DNA of 64,000 bases. Origin: Streptomyces katrae. GTDB taxonomy: Bacteria > Actinomycetota > Actinomycetes > Streptomycetales > Streptomycetaceae. Below, piece by piece: positions 52,525 through 61,492 of this stretch (position 1 is the first letter of the stretch; every line of letters starts with the position of its first letter). Made by a program: the position numbers and the translations under genes. The stretch spans positions 1-64,000 of the forward strand of contig NZ_JNZY01000008.1 in NCBI RefSeq assembly GCF_000717655.1, given 5' to 3'. The notes beneath the pieces were generated by a model. That model was not told the DNA's origin and ran no database searches. It worked only from the letters and a program-made list of their open reading frames with translations.

Positions 52525-52616
52525 CTACGGATCCGGCCGCACGGCGTGTCGCAGCGGCGGAACGACGGAGCGGCGACAAGGGGTGGCCCCTGAGGGTGGT
52601 GGGGGACGCCGGAGCA

Positions 52617-52632
52617 TTGTTAGCGCTAACAA
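52617..52632 (-). promoter_or_regulatory. LacI-type operator of the second GH62
   Basis: TTGTTAGCGCTAACAA, a perfect 16-bp palindrome and the best copy of this operator family in the window. An AACAAT hexamer at its end could be the -10; no good -35 was found. Confidence 0.7.
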
Positions 52633-52841
52633 TTTGCAGCTCGCACATCGGCGTTGGAGGCAGGAGACCAGGGGCCTGAGCGACTGTCAAGATCTTCTGC
52701 AAGATTCCGTCGGGTCACTGAAGCAACATCAGGACGGTCGACTGCAAGGAGAGTTGATGAAGTCGAGGCCCAGCAAGTCGACCTCGCCCCGTAGCAGGAC
52801 CGCACTGCCCACCTGAAGTCGTGTCCGGCCGGCAAACGCGG

Positions 52842-53500
52842 TCAGGCGGTCGGGGCCGGCGAAGGCGACAGCTCACCGCCGGTCGCGGCGACGAACTCCG
52901 CACCAAGAGAGCGCCCCCATGCCGGGCATCGTGAGGCCTCGGCGTCCTGGTGCCGGCGGAACCGGGTTTCGATTCGGCCGTCGAGTTCGGCCACTTCGTC
53001 GCTGTGGGCGGCTACCGAGCGGGCGACGAGCTCGGGTGCCCAGCTCTCCCGTTTGGTGGCCGCTTCAGTCCCGTAACGTCGGTTCTCTGTCCTCATTCAC
53101 TGAAGGTCTTCGAGGTCAGGATGATCGAGCCCTGTTCTTAGCGCTTTGAGATCACCTGGAAGACCAGGTGGCCTCAGCCCAGGCCGCAGCCGCGAGAGCG
53201 ACGGCGATAGGCCCGGTGGCCCGAGCAGGGCGGCGTTGGCCTTGGCCTCGACGAAGGAGAGGGTGGCGAAGTCCTTGATCTTGCGCAGGTCGACCTCGGG
53301 CTGCAATGAAGAGTCGTAATCGCCCAGTGTTTTGTGGTGCGGGAGCTTCGAGATCCGCAGACCGGTGCGGAAGCGGCGATCGTCAGTTCTGTCTCGTCGT
53401 TCATGACGCGGCCGGACAGCAGCCGCTTTCGGTCCGCGTCGATCACCACCGCGTGGTGATGCTTCTTGCCGATATCCAGGCCGGCCCAGACCTCGGGCAC
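52842..53500 (-). pseudogene. Broken IS110-family transposase
   Basis: The 5' piece (about 53380-53500) reads PEVWAGLDIGKKHHHAVVIDA and RLLSGRVMNDETEL, the DEDD-domain start of IS110 transposases. The 3' piece (52842-53096) reads EVAELDGRIETRFRRH and GRSLGAEFVAATGGEL, the region leading into the IS110 C-terminal domain. The middle is replaced by unrelated DNA including an IS21 istB piece, and the frames differ. Clearly non-functional. Confidence 0.8.
53200..53350 (-). pseudogene. IstB (IS21 helper ATPase) fragment
   Basis: In a different frame from the IS110 pieces: KLPHHKTLGDYDSSLQPEVD, then LRKIKDFATLSFVEAKANAA and LLGPPG, the lead into the IstB Walker A. After GPPG the frame shifts and GPIAVALAAAAW continues, so the GK(T/S) of Walker A is lost. 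It is inserted between the two IS110 pieces. Confidence 0.75.
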
Positions 53501-54015
53501 GATTCCCTTCGCCAGCTCGTTGTCACACTGTTCCCGCAGCCGACCTCGCCGACGTCGTCTTACAAGCGACCGAGTCGCGACACCATGGGACCCTCGGCCA
53601 GCTACTGAATCCGACCGCGGCGCGCGGCACGGACCTGGCGCGCCGGGCCACCGGGCAGCGGGGTCGGGCCGGTGGTCCAGCTCCCGGAATTTCCGCGCGC
53701 ATCCGCTCCCGCACGCCGGACCATGCATACGGGGCGGGCCCCTCGAAACCCCGCCATGCTCCCGTCCTCGAGCAGACGAGCGGTCGGCGGTAGAGGCAGG
53801 AGGCGGTGGGCAGGAGGCGGTAGGCAGGAGGCCGCGAGCGGGGGGCAGGCGGGTGCCAGCACCGAGACCCGGTCCACTCGCGGACATGCCTCACCCCAGC
53901 CGCAGAAGCCGCCGCTTGCGGTCGGCCCGCCCCGCACGTGTTCGGTGCGGAGCCGCATCGCGGAGAACGGCGATCCCCACGCCGTCGTTGCCCCGACGGC
54001 GATCCGAACAGACCC
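53501..54015. other. Gap with short direct repeats, upstream of chvE
   Basis: No gene is supported. GGCAGGAGGCGGT occurs at 53795-53807 and 53809-53821, with a shorter copy at 53823-53832 (period 14). Part may be leftover IS DNA. Confidence 0.4.
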
Positions 54016-54044
54016 TTGACGGACCACTTGTGAGCGTTAACACT
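54016..54044 (+). promoter_or_regulatory. chvE promoter with LacI-type operator in the spacer
   Basis: TTGACG (54016-54021), 17 bases, AACACT (54039-54044), with TTGTGAGCGTTAACAC (54028-54043) in the spacer, the same layout as at araD and araB. Confidence 0.65.
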
Positions 54045-54186
54045 CAGGTATCGCCAGGCCGGAGCCGCTGCAAAACCGGACCTCGCACAGCGCGAGGAAA
54101 CGACTCCCGGCCGGCCCGGCTCGACCGCTTCCCGTTCTCCCAGCCGGGTCGCACTGTGCCGGTCGCGGAACATCACTGGAGGAAGT

Positions 54187-55281
54187 GTGCGGAAGCTTTC
54201 AGCGAGCCTTGTCACCCTGGGCCTGACGCTGTCGCTGGCAGCCTGCGGCCAGAGCGCCAACGGAGCAGGCGAGGCCGGGGGCGGCGGGGATGCCAAGGGC
54301 GGCCTCATCGGCATCGCGATGCCGACCAAGTCGTCGGAACGCTGGATCAACGACGGCAACAACATGGTCCACGAGTTCCAGGCCAAGGGTTACAAGACCG
54401 ACCTCCAGTACGGCGACAACGTCGTGGAGAACCAGGTCTCCCAGGTGGAGAACATGATCACCAAGGGGGCCAAGCTGCTGGTGATCGCCGCCATCGACGG
54501 TTCCTCGCTCACCAACGTGCTGCAGAAGGCCGCCGACGCCCACGTCCCGGTCATCTCCTACGACCGGTTGATCCGCGGCACCGGGAACGTCGACTACTAC
54601 GCGACCTTCGACAACTACAAGGTCGGCGTCCTCCAGGGCAGTTACATCGTCGACAAGCTCGGCCTCAAGGACGGCAAGGGTCCCTTCAACATCGAGCTGT
54701 TCGCCGGCTCACCGGACGACAACAACGCCGCGTTCTTCTACAACGGCGCGATGAGCGTCCTCAAGCCGTACATCGACGACAAGAAGCTGGTCGTACAGAG
54801 CGGTCAGACCTCCCTCAACCAGATCGCCACCCTGCGCTGGGACGGCGGTCTCGCCCAGTCCCGGATGGACAACCTGCTGAGCAAGTCGTACACCGCCGCC
54901 CGCGTCGACGCCGTGCTCTCGCCGTACGACGGCATCTCGATCGGCATCATCTCCTCACTCAAGGGCGTCGGCTACGGCGCCGGCCAGCCGCTGCCCGTCG
55001 TCACGGGCCAGGACGGCGAGCTGGCCTCGGTGAAGTCGATCATCGCGGGCGAGCAGACACAGACCGTCTACAAGGACACCCGCCAACTGGCCAAGGCCGC
55101 CGTCCAGATGGGTGACGCGCTGCTGACCGGCGGCAAGCCCGAGGTCAATGACACCAGCCAGTACGACAACGGCGTCAAGACCGTACCGGCGCAGCTGCTC
55201 CAGCCGGTCAGCGTCGACAAGGAGAACTACCGGAAGGTCCTGGTGGACAGCGGCCAGTACACCGCGGACCAGCTCAAGTAG
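54187..55281 (+). CDS. chvE: Multiple-monosaccharide-binding lipoprotein ChvE
   Basis: A 364-residue sugar-binding protein of the ChvE group. Lipobox Cys in LSLAACGQ after a short signal. Mature part: [80 protein letters not shown] and [15 protein letters not shown]. ChvE proteins bind arabinose, xylose, glucose and galactose. GTG at 54187 has GGAGGAAG just upstream. First gene of the three-gene importer. Confidence 0.93.
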   Translation: MRKLSASLVTLGLTLSLAACGQSANGAGEAGGGGDAKGGLIGIAMPTKSSERWINDGNNMVHEFQAKGYKTDLQYGDNVVENQVSQVENMITKGAKLLVIAAIDGSSLTNVLQKAADAHVPVISYDRLIRGTGNVDYYATFDNYKVGVLQGSYIVDKLGLKDGKGPFNIELFAGSPDDNNAAFFYNGAMSVLKPYIDDKKLVVQSGQTSLNQIATLRWDGGLAQSRMDNLLSKSYTAARVDAVLSPYDGISIGIISSLKGVGYGAGQPLPVVTGQDGELASVKSIIAGEQTQTVYKDTRQLAKAAVQMGDALLTGGKPEVNDTSQYDNGVKTVPAQLLQPVSVDKENYRKVLVDSGQYTADQLK

Positions 55282-55384
55282 CCCACGGAGTCCGACCGGC
55301 GGGTCCGGCGGCGACGAAACGGCGGTGCGACGCCCGGGAGACCGCCCGGGCACCGCACCGCCCCGACGATACGGATGCACAACC

Positions 55385-56950
55385 ATGGCCCGACCCGTTC
55401 TCGAGATGCGGTCGATCAGCAAGACGTTCCCCGGTGTCAAGGCCCTCTCCGAGGTCAACCTGACCGTCGGCGCCGGTGAGGTGCACGCCGTCTGCGGTGA
55501 GAACGGCGCCGGCAAGTCCACGCTGATGAAGGTACTCAGCGGGGTCCACCCCCACGGCGGCTACCAGGGCGAGATCTACTTCGAGGGCGAGCCCTGCCGG
55601 TTCCGGGACATCCGGGCCAGCGAGCAGCGCGGCATCGTCATCATCCACCAGGAACTCGCGCTGGTGCCCTACCTGTCCATCGCCGAGAACATCTTCCTCG
55701 GCAATGAGCACGCCACCCGGGGCGTCATCAGCTGGCACCGGACGCTGACCCACGCCGCCGCACTGATCCGGCAGGTCGGACTCGAGGAGAGCCCGCACAC
55801 CAGGGTCGCCGATCTCGGCGTGGGCAAACAGCAGTTGGTCGAGATCGCCAAGGCGCTCGCCAAGAAGGTCAAGCTGCTCATCCTGGACGAGCCGACGGCC
55901 GCCCTGAACGACGAGGACAGCCGCAAGCTGCTCGATCTGATCCTCGAACTCAAGGCCCAGGGCATCTCCTGCATCCTCATCTCGCACAAGCTGAACGAGA
56001 TCGCCCGGGTCGCCGACGCCGTCACCATCCTGCGCGACGGGCGGACCATCGAAACCATAGCGATCGGTCCAGGGGGCATCTCCGAGGAGCGGATCATCCG
56101 CGGCATGGTCGGGCGCGACCTGGAACACCGCTACCCCGAGCGGCAGCCCTACTCGGCACCAGGGGCGGAGATCGGCGAGGTCGCCTTCGAGATCGAGGAC
56201 TGGAGCGTCCAACACCCCATCGACCACCGGCGCAAGGTGGTCGACGGCGTCTCGCTCCACGTCCGTCGGGGGGAGATCGCCGGCATCGCCGGCCTCATGG
56301 GCGCCGGCCGCACCGAACTGGCCATGAGCGTCTTCGGCCGCTCGTACGGACGGTGGACCGGCGGCCGGGTGCGGCTGCACGGCCGGGAGGTCCGTACCCG
56401 GACGGTGCCGGAGGCGATCGGGCACGGTATCGCGTACGTGACCGAGGACCGCAAGCAGCTCGGCCTCAACCTCAACGACGACATCAGTCGGAACATCTCG
56501 CTGAGCGCCCTCGGCAAGGTCGCCCGGCGGGGCTGGGTCGACCGGCACGAGGAGGCGCGGATCGCCGAATCGTTCCGGCGGACCATGAACATCAAGGCCC
56601 CCTCGGTGTTCGCGGAGACCGGCAAGCTCAGCGGCGGCAACCAGCAGAAGGTCGTCCTCAGCAAGTGGATCTTCGCCGAGCCGGAGGTGCTGATCCTCGA
56701 CGAGCCCACCCGGGGCATCGACATCGGTGCCAAGGCGGAGATCTACACCGTCATCGCCGAACTCGCCGCCCAGGGCAAGACGGTACTCGTCATCTCCTCC
56801 GAACTCCCCGAACTCCTGGGCCTGTGCGACCGGATCTACACGATGGCCGAAGGCCGGATCACCGGTGAAGTGAGCCGTGCGGACGCCACCCAGGAATCCC
56901 TCATGCGGCTCATGACCATGAGTGCAGCATCCCCCGACAAGCAGGTGTGA
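55385..56950 (+). CDS. mmsA: Multiple monosaccharide ABC transporter ATPase (MmsA/GguA)
   Basis: A 521-residue double-domain CUT2 ATPase. First domain: [23 protein letters not shown] (the PHG insertion is typical of GguA), [27 protein letters not shown]. Second domain: [53 protein letters not shown]. The second Walker A is degenerate, as usual. ATG at 55385 follows chvE by 103 bases and has a weak ribosome site. Confidence 0.94.
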   Translation: MARPVLEMRSISKTFPGVKALSEVNLTVGAGEVHAVCGENGAGKSTLMKVLSGVHPHGGYQGEIYFEGEPCRFRDIRASEQRGIVIIHQELALVPYLSIAENIFLGNEHATRGVISWHRTLTHAAALIRQVGLEESPHTRVADLGVGKQQLVEIAKALAKKVKLLILDEPTAALNDEDSRKLLDLILELKAQGISCILISHKLNEIARVADAVTILRDGRTIETIAIGPGGISEERIIRGMVGRDLEHRYPERQPYSAPGAEIGEVAFEIEDWSVQHPIDHRRKVVDGVSLHVRRGEIAGIAGLMGAGRTELAMSVFGRSYGRWTGGRVRLHGREVRTRTVPEAIGHGIAYVTEDRKQLGLNLNDDISRNISLSALGKVARRGWVDRHEEARIAESFRRTMNIKAPSVFAETGKLSGGNQQKVVLSKWIFAEPEVLILDEPTRGIDIGAKAEIYTVIAELAAQGKTVLVISSELPELLGLCDRIYTMAEGRITGEVSRADATQESLMRLMTMSAASPDKQV

Positions 56951-56953
56951 GGC

Positions 56954-58189
56954 ATGGCCCAGATCAAGACCACCCCGGACACCACGCCCAGCACCCCGCA
57001 GACCGGCCAACGACCGTCGGCCGGTGCCGTACTGGTCCGAGCGTTGCGCGGCAACCTGCGCCAGTACGGGATGCTGCTCGCACTGGCGCTGATCGTGCTG
57101 CTGTTCCAGTTCTGGACGGACGGCATCCTGCTCCAGCCGCTCAACATCACCAATCTGATCCAGCAGAACGGCTACATCCTCATCCTGGCCATCGGCATGA
57201 TGATCGTCATCATCGCCGGGCACATCGACCTGTCGGTCGGGTCGCTCGCCGCCTTCGTCGGGGCGGCCGCGGCGGTGATGATGGTCGAGCACAAGATGGC
57301 GTGGCCCGTGGCGCTGGTGGCCGCGCTGCTGATCGGGGCTCTCGCCGGAGCCTGGCAGGGGTTCTGGATCGCCTACCTCGGGATCCCCTCGTTCATCGTC
57401 ACGCTGGCCGGCATGCTGCTGTTCCGCGGTGGGACCCAGATCCTCCTGCAGGGCCAGTCGGTGGCGCCGTTCCCCAAGGGCTTCCAGAACATCAGCAGCG
57501 GCTTCCTCCCCGCCGTCGGCCCCCACACCAACTACCACAACCTCACCCTGCTGCTGGGCCTCGTGGTCTTGGCCGTCGCGATCCTGCAGGAGGTGCGCGG
57601 ACGGCGGCGGGCCGCCTCGTACGGGCTGGAACCCCTCCCGGTAGGGCTGTTCCTGGTGAAGCTCGGCGCGATCACCGCGGCCGTGGTGGCCTTCACGCTG
57701 CTCCTGGCCAGCTACCACGGGGTGCCGATCGTCCTGCTGATCCTCGGCGTCCTGCTGGTCGGCTTCGGCTACGTGATGCGCAACTCGATCCTCGGCCGGC
57801 ACACCTACGCCATCGGCGGCAACGAGGCCGCGGCGAGGCTGTCCGGGGTGAAGAGCAAGCGGGTCGTCTTCCTCGCCTTCGTGAACATGGGCGTCCTCGC
57901 GGCCCTGGCCGGGATGGTCTTCGCTGCGCGGCTCAATGCCGGTACACCGCAAGCTGGCATCAACTTCGAGTTGGAGGCGATCGCCGCAGCCTTCATCGGC
58001 GGCGCCTCCGCGAGCGGCGGTGTGGGCACCGTCCTCGGCGCGCTCACCGGCGGTCTGGTGCTGGGCGTGCTGAACAACGGCATGTCGCTGGTCGGCGTGG
58101 GGACCGACTACCAGCAGGTCATCAAGGGCCTGGTGCTGCTGGCGGCCGTCGGCTTCGACGTCTACAACAAGCGCAAGGCGGGAGCCTGA
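56954..58189 (+). CDS. mmsB: Multiple monosaccharide ABC transporter permease (MmsB/GguB)
   Basis: A 411-residue CUT2 permease, longer than RbsC-type ones, as GguB proteins are. Motifs: GMMIVIIAGHIDLSVGSLAAF, FIVTLAGMLLFRGGTQ, NSILGRHTYAIGGNEAAARL, and GGASASGGVGTVLGALTGG. ATG lies 3 bases after the ATPase stop. About ten membrane segments. Confidence 0.94.
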   Translation: MAQIKTTPDTTPSTPQTGQRPSAGAVLVRALRGNLRQYGMLLALALIVLLFQFWTDGILLQPLNITNLIQQNGYILILAIGMMIVIIAGHIDLSVGSLAAFVGAAAAVMMVEHKMAWPVALVAALLIGALAGAWQGFWIAYLGIPSFIVTLAGMLLFRGGTQILLQGQSVAPFPKGFQNISSGFLPAVGPHTNYHNLTLLLGLVVLAVAILQEVRGRRRAASYGLEPLPVGLFLVKLGAITAAVVAFTLLLASYHGVPIVLLILGVLLVGFGYVMRNSILGRHTYAIGGNEAAARLSGVKSKRVVFLAFVNMGVLAALAGMVFAARLNAGTPQAGINFELEAIAAAFIGGASASGGVGTVLGALTGGLVLGVLNNGMSLVGVGTDYQQVIKGLVLLAAVGFDVYNKRKAGA

Positions 58190-58243
58190 CCTCTCCCCTC
58201 TCCGGGTCGGTGACACCGTCCGCCCGCGGGAAGGGGCCCTACG

Positions 58244-58794
58244 GTGATCCCAGCTCCTGCGGCTCCGCCCGCGCGTCGACCATCCGCTCGACACGCCATC
58301 GGCGTACACGGCCCGGCCGGCCACGTGGACGTGTTTGGCCTGCCGGATCTCCGGCAGGTCCATCTGTACGATTACGAGGCCGGCTTGACGGTGGACAGCA
58401 CGGAGTACGCGATCCGCGCCGGCCAGGTCAGCCTGGTACCGCCCGGCGCCGAGGTCCGCCATCGCTACCGGGGCCGGTCCCCACACCTCTACGTCCACTT
58501 CCGCCTGGGTGCAGGTGGAACTCCCCACTGCATCCCGGTAATCCAGCAGGTCGGCCCCGAACTCGCCGGTTGGCCGTCCAGTTGCGGCAGGCACTGGCCG
58601 CCTGGCCGAACACCCCGGAACGGGCCACGGCCGAGGTGTGGGCCGCCCTGTGGCGGGTCACCCAGCTCGCACCCTCGAGGGAGCGGAACACACAGGCCGC
58701 TCATCCGGCGGTCACGGCCTCCGTGGCCCTGATCGAGGCGCGGGGCGGCATCCGCGCCGCCCAGTCCGGTTCCCCGCGCTCCCCCGCCCCGTGA
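58244..58794 (+). pseudogene. AraC-family regulator, N-terminal fragment with frameshift
   Basis: The first about 110 residues form an AraC-type cupin sugar-binding domain (VDVFGLPDLRQVHLYDYEAG, YAIRAGQVSLVPPGAEVRHRY, LYVHFRLG). Near 58570 the frame shifts; the homologous text continues in another frame (LRQALAAWPNTPERATAEVW, HPAVTASVALIEAR) and stops just where the two helix-turn-helix motifs should begin. It keeps a start (GTG 58244 with GGAAGGGG upstream) but has no DNA-binding domain. Once probably regulated the importer in front. Confidence 0.8.
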
Positions 58795-58936
58795 CCCGTG
58801 ACCCGACCGGCACGGGACGCGGCTGCCGGCCCGCCCCGCAGGACCCGCCGCCCCCGCTTCCTCCCCGGCGGCAACCTTTCCGCATCCTGCGGCAACCCAG
58901 CAGCGCACCTCGACTCGGATCTTCGAACGGACGGAC

Positions 58937-59890
58937 ATGCAGACTGCACGGCAGACCGCGCGGCAGCGCAGGCAGAGACAGAGACTGATGAGGGGCGCGA
59001 CGGTGCTGCTGACCGTCGCGGGGGTCCTCGTCTGCCTGGTGACGACCATGCGCCCCGGCCCCAAGGCCGAGGCCGCGGCCGAGGTCAGGGCCGACGTGGC
59101 GGCCACCGCCGCCACCGGGGCGGGAGCCACGCCCCAGGCCCCGACGAGCCCAGCGCCCTCGACGGACAGCTCGCAAGCGGCCCCCACCCCGACCGCGGCC
59201 ACGGGGACGACCGCCGCGGCGCCACCGCCTTCGGCGGAAGCGCCCCCGGAGTCGGCGTCGACCACGACGCCGTCGGCAGGACGCATCCAGCCGGGTACCA
59301 CCTACAGCGGCGTCGCCACCGCCTACGCCGCCGCCGACGGCAACGGCGCCTGCCTGTTCGGCCCGAGCGACGACCTCATGATCGCGGCCATGAACACCAC
59401 CGACTACGAGTCGTCGAGGGCGTGCGGCGCTTACGTGCGCGTCCGCACGGCGAGCGGCGCCTCGATCACGGTCCGGATCACCAACGAATGCCCGCTGCCC
59501 TGCGCACCCGGACAACTGGACCTCAGCGAACAGGCCTTCGCGAAACTGGCCGATCCCAAACTCGGCCGCATCCCGATCACCTGGAGCCTGCTGAGCCCCT
59601 CGGCCCCCGGCACGATGTCCATCCGGTACAAGACGGGGTCCAGCCCCTACTGGTGCGGCATCCAGGTGATCGGCCACCGGAATCCGGTCGTACGGCTGGA
59701 AGTGCGCACCACCAAGGGCTGGCGGAGACTTCCTCGTACCGACTACAACTACTTCCTCTCCGCCGACGGCAGCGGGTGCGGCGGCGCGATGAGGATCACC
59801 GACATCTACGGAGAGCAGCTGACGGTCGAGGGGACCGCGCTGCTGCCGAACGTCGCACAACCGACCCGGGTCCAGTTCGCCCCGCACTGA
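58937..59890 (+). CDS. Secreted bacterial expansin-like protein
   Basis: A 317-residue protein. Residues about 18-46 are a membrane-spanning signal or anchor; residues 47-115 are a Thr/Pro/Ala linker. Residues about 120-220 are a six-stranded double-psi beta-barrel: YSGVATAYAAADGNGACLFG, VRVRTASGASITVRITNECP, and LDLSEQAFAKLADPKLGRIP, with the Asp of LDLS corresponding to the essential expansin Asp. Residues about 222-317 match the expansin C-terminal CBM63 (YKTGSSPYWCGIQVIGHRNP, MRITDIYGEQL). Expansins loosen cellulose-xyloglucan contacts without hydrolysis. Cys residues are more numerous than in Bacillus EXLX1. The ribosome site is weak. Confidence 0.85.
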   Translation: MQTARQTARQRRQRQRLMRGATVLLTVAGVLVCLVTTMRPGPKAEAAAEVRADVAATAATGAGATPQAPTSPAPSTDSSQAAPTPTAATGTTAAAPPPSAEAPPESASTTTPSAGRIQPGTTYSGVATAYAAADGNGACLFGPSDDLMIAAMNTTDYESSRACGAYVRVRTASGASITVRITNECPLPCAPGQLDLSEQAFAKLADPKLGRIPITWSLLSPSAPGTMSIRYKTGSSPYWCGIQVIGHRNPVVRLEVRTTKGWRRLPRTDYNYFLSADGSGCGGAMRITDIYGEQLTVEGTALLPNVAQPTRVQFAPH

Positions 59891-59983
59891 AACCGCGCCG
59901 CCGCGGACGGCGGATCCACGGTGGCGCACGGGAGTGGCCCTTGATCGACCGGGCCGACCGGGCCCTGGTACGCTGCCGCCCGA

Positions 59984-59999
59984 ATGTTAACGCACACAT
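59984..59999 (+). promoter_or_regulatory. Weak LacI-type operator before the sigma factor gene
   Basis: ATGTTAACGCACACAT resembles the reverse complement of the chvE operator (GTGTTAACGCTCACAA) at 13 of 16 bases. It lies 25-40 bases before the sigma factor start. Confidence 0.4.
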
Positions 60000-60023
60000 T
60001 TTCGGAGGGGGCGACCGACGGAC

Positions 60024-60557
60024 ATGGTCCCCGATGACGCGTCCGCGGAGTTCCACGACTTCTTCGAACGCCACTACGCCGGACTCGCCCGGTTCGCCCA
60101 TCTCCTGACGGGCGAGTCGGACGGCGGCGACGATCTGGCCGCGGACGCCCTGATCGCCCTGTGGCAGCGCTGGGACCGGCTGCGCCAGGCCGAGTACCCG
60201 CTCGCCTACGCCCGTGGCGTCGTCGCCAACCTGGCCCGGTCACGGATCCGCAGCGCGGTGCGCGAGCGTCGCCGGATCGCTCTGTTCTGGTCCCGCGGCG
60301 TGGAGCCGTCGGACGGTCCGGACGTGGCCTCCGTGGTGGACGTCCGTACCGCTCTCGCCCGGTTGCCGTTCCGGAAGCGGGCATGTGTGGTCCTGCGGCA
60401 CGCCTTCGACCTGTCGGAGAAGGACACCGCGCTGGCGCTCGGCATATCCGTCGGTACGGTGAAGAGCCAGACCTCGAAGGGGATGGCCGAACTGGAACGG
60501 ATGCTGGGCAGCACAGGAGCGTCCGGGGAACTTTTGACGGGGAGGAGCAGCCGTTGA
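60024..60557 (+). CDS. SigE-family (ECF) RNA polymerase sigma factor
   Basis: A 177-residue sigma factor with region 2 (about 8-75: FFERHYAGLARFAHLLTGE, DDLAADALIALWQRW, YARGVVANLARSRIR) and region 4 (about 105-160: ALARLPFRKRACVVLRHAFD, EKDTALALGISVGTVKSQTS). This is the actinobacterial SigE-like group rather than the zinc anti-sigma-controlled type. ATG at 60024 has GGAGGGGG 12 bases upstream. Its stop overlaps the TTG start of the next gene, so sigma factor and membrane partner are made in step. A degenerate GCGCT-type operator precedes it, linking it to sugar control. Targets are unknown. Confidence 0.9.
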   Translation: MVPDDASAEFHDFFERHYAGLARFAHLLTGESDGGDDLAADALIALWQRWDRLRQAEYPLAYARGVVANLARSRIRSAVRERRRIALFWSRGVEPSDGPDVASVVDVRTALARLPFRKRACVVLRHAFDLSEKDTALALGISVGTVKSQTSKGMAELERMLGSTGASGELLTGRSSR

Positions 60558-61378
60558 ACGAGGAACTCGCCCGGCAGCTGCGCACGGCCGCCGAGGCCCA
60601 TCAGCCCGACCGTGCCCGGATCCTGGCCCGTGTGGAACGCGGCATGGCCGGCGCCCCCGCCCGCCTGCGCCAATCGCCGGGCGCGCGGCCCTGGCGCGGG
60701 GTCGCCCTCGCCTCCCTCGCCACGGCCGGCGTCCTGGCGGTCGGTGGCTTCGCGGTCGCCGCCATCGTCCAGTCACCGCCGGCCCGGCCGTCCGTCTCGG
60801 CCACCCCCGCCGCGCCGCCCGCGTCCCCGGCGCCCTCCGCGCCGTCCGCGTCCGGGACCCCCCGCTCGACCCCGTTGGCGCCCACCACCGGCGGCTCGAC
60901 CGCGCCGGGCCACTCGTCCCCGACGAGCCCCGGCCCCGCGGCGTCGGGCGGCGGCGGCTCGGCCGGGCCCGGCGGCGCGCGCGTCCAGGACGGGCCGTTG
61001 CGGTCGGCCGGTTCCTTGGCCGCGAACAGCAACCCCTACTGGGCACAGAGCGACCTCACCCTCAAGACCACCGAGCCGCTCACCGCGCTCACCGTGGAGC
61101 TGCGCATCACGCAGACCGGCGGAGTGCAGAGCACCGGCGGCTGGCGGACGCTGCCCGCGGACGACTTCACCGTCACCGTCCGGGACGAGGGTGCAGCCGT
61201 GGTCTACCGCTGGATCCTCAAGCCGGGCCGTACGGTCCCGGCCGGGCAGCACGTCTTCGCCGGCCAGTACAACCACGCCGCTGGTGAGCGCGAGGCCGGG
61301 CTCGACGGTTACCGCGTCGACGCAAACGGTCCCCGCGGCGCCCTCTCGGTCTGGGGCGGCTTCTCCCCGGCACGATGA
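60554..61378 (+). CDS. Single-pass membrane protein coupled to the sigma factor; candidate regulator/sensor
   Basis: A 274-residue protein of unknown family. Residues 1-48: short cytoplasmic helical part (NEELARQLRTAAEAHQPDRA, RILARVERGMAGAP). Residues about 49-72: one membrane segment (GVALASLATAGVLAVGGFAV). Residues 73-150: a Pro/Ala/Ser-rich extracellular linker. Residues about 155-274: a beta-rich domain (YWAQSDLTLKTTEPLTALTV, WRTLPADDFTVTVRDEG, VFAGQYNHAAGERE, VWGGFSPAR) with many aromatic residues. The order matches a trans-membrane anti-sigma factor with an outside sensing domain, but no zinc anti-sigma motif is present. TTG at 60554 with GGAGGAG upstream overlaps the sigma stop. Confidence 0.8.
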   Translation: MNEELARQLRTAAEAHQPDRARILARVERGMAGAPARLRQSPGARPWRGVALASLATAGVLAVGGFAVAAIVQSPPARPSVSATPAAPPASPAPSAPSASGTPRSTPLAPTTGGSTAPGHSSPTSPGPAASGGGGSAGPGGARVQDGPLRSAGSLAANSNPYWAQSDLTLKTTEPLTALTVELRITQTGGVQSTGGWRTLPADDFTVTVRDEGAAVVYRWILKPGRTVPAGQHVFAGQYNHAAGEREAGLDGYRVDANGPRGALSVWGGFSPAR

Positions 61379-61442
61379 GGCCGTGCCCGCAGCCTCGGGC
61401 TGAGCGGGCGCGGCCCCGGCGATGTGCGGACGTACCGCCGGT

Positions 61443-61485
61443 GGCCCGTGGGGGGCGGCTCCCATCCGCCGCCCACCCACGGGCC
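61443..61485. terminator. Hairpin between convergent membrane-protein and GH74 genes
   Basis: GGCCCGTGGG and GGGCGGC pair with GCCGCCC and CCCACGGGCC around an 8-base loop, with a one-base bulge, between two converging genes. Confidence 0.65.
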
Positions 61486-61492
61486 AAGGCGT

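Noticed and set aside
53795..53832. Repeats of GGCAGGAGGCGGT as an origin or att site
   Set aside because: Only two full copies and a partial one, no integrase or replication gene nearby.
60161..60553. Upstream extension of the membrane protein frame into the sigma gene
   Set aside because: It lies out of frame inside a clear sigma factor; TTG at 60554 with GGAGGAG is the sensible start.
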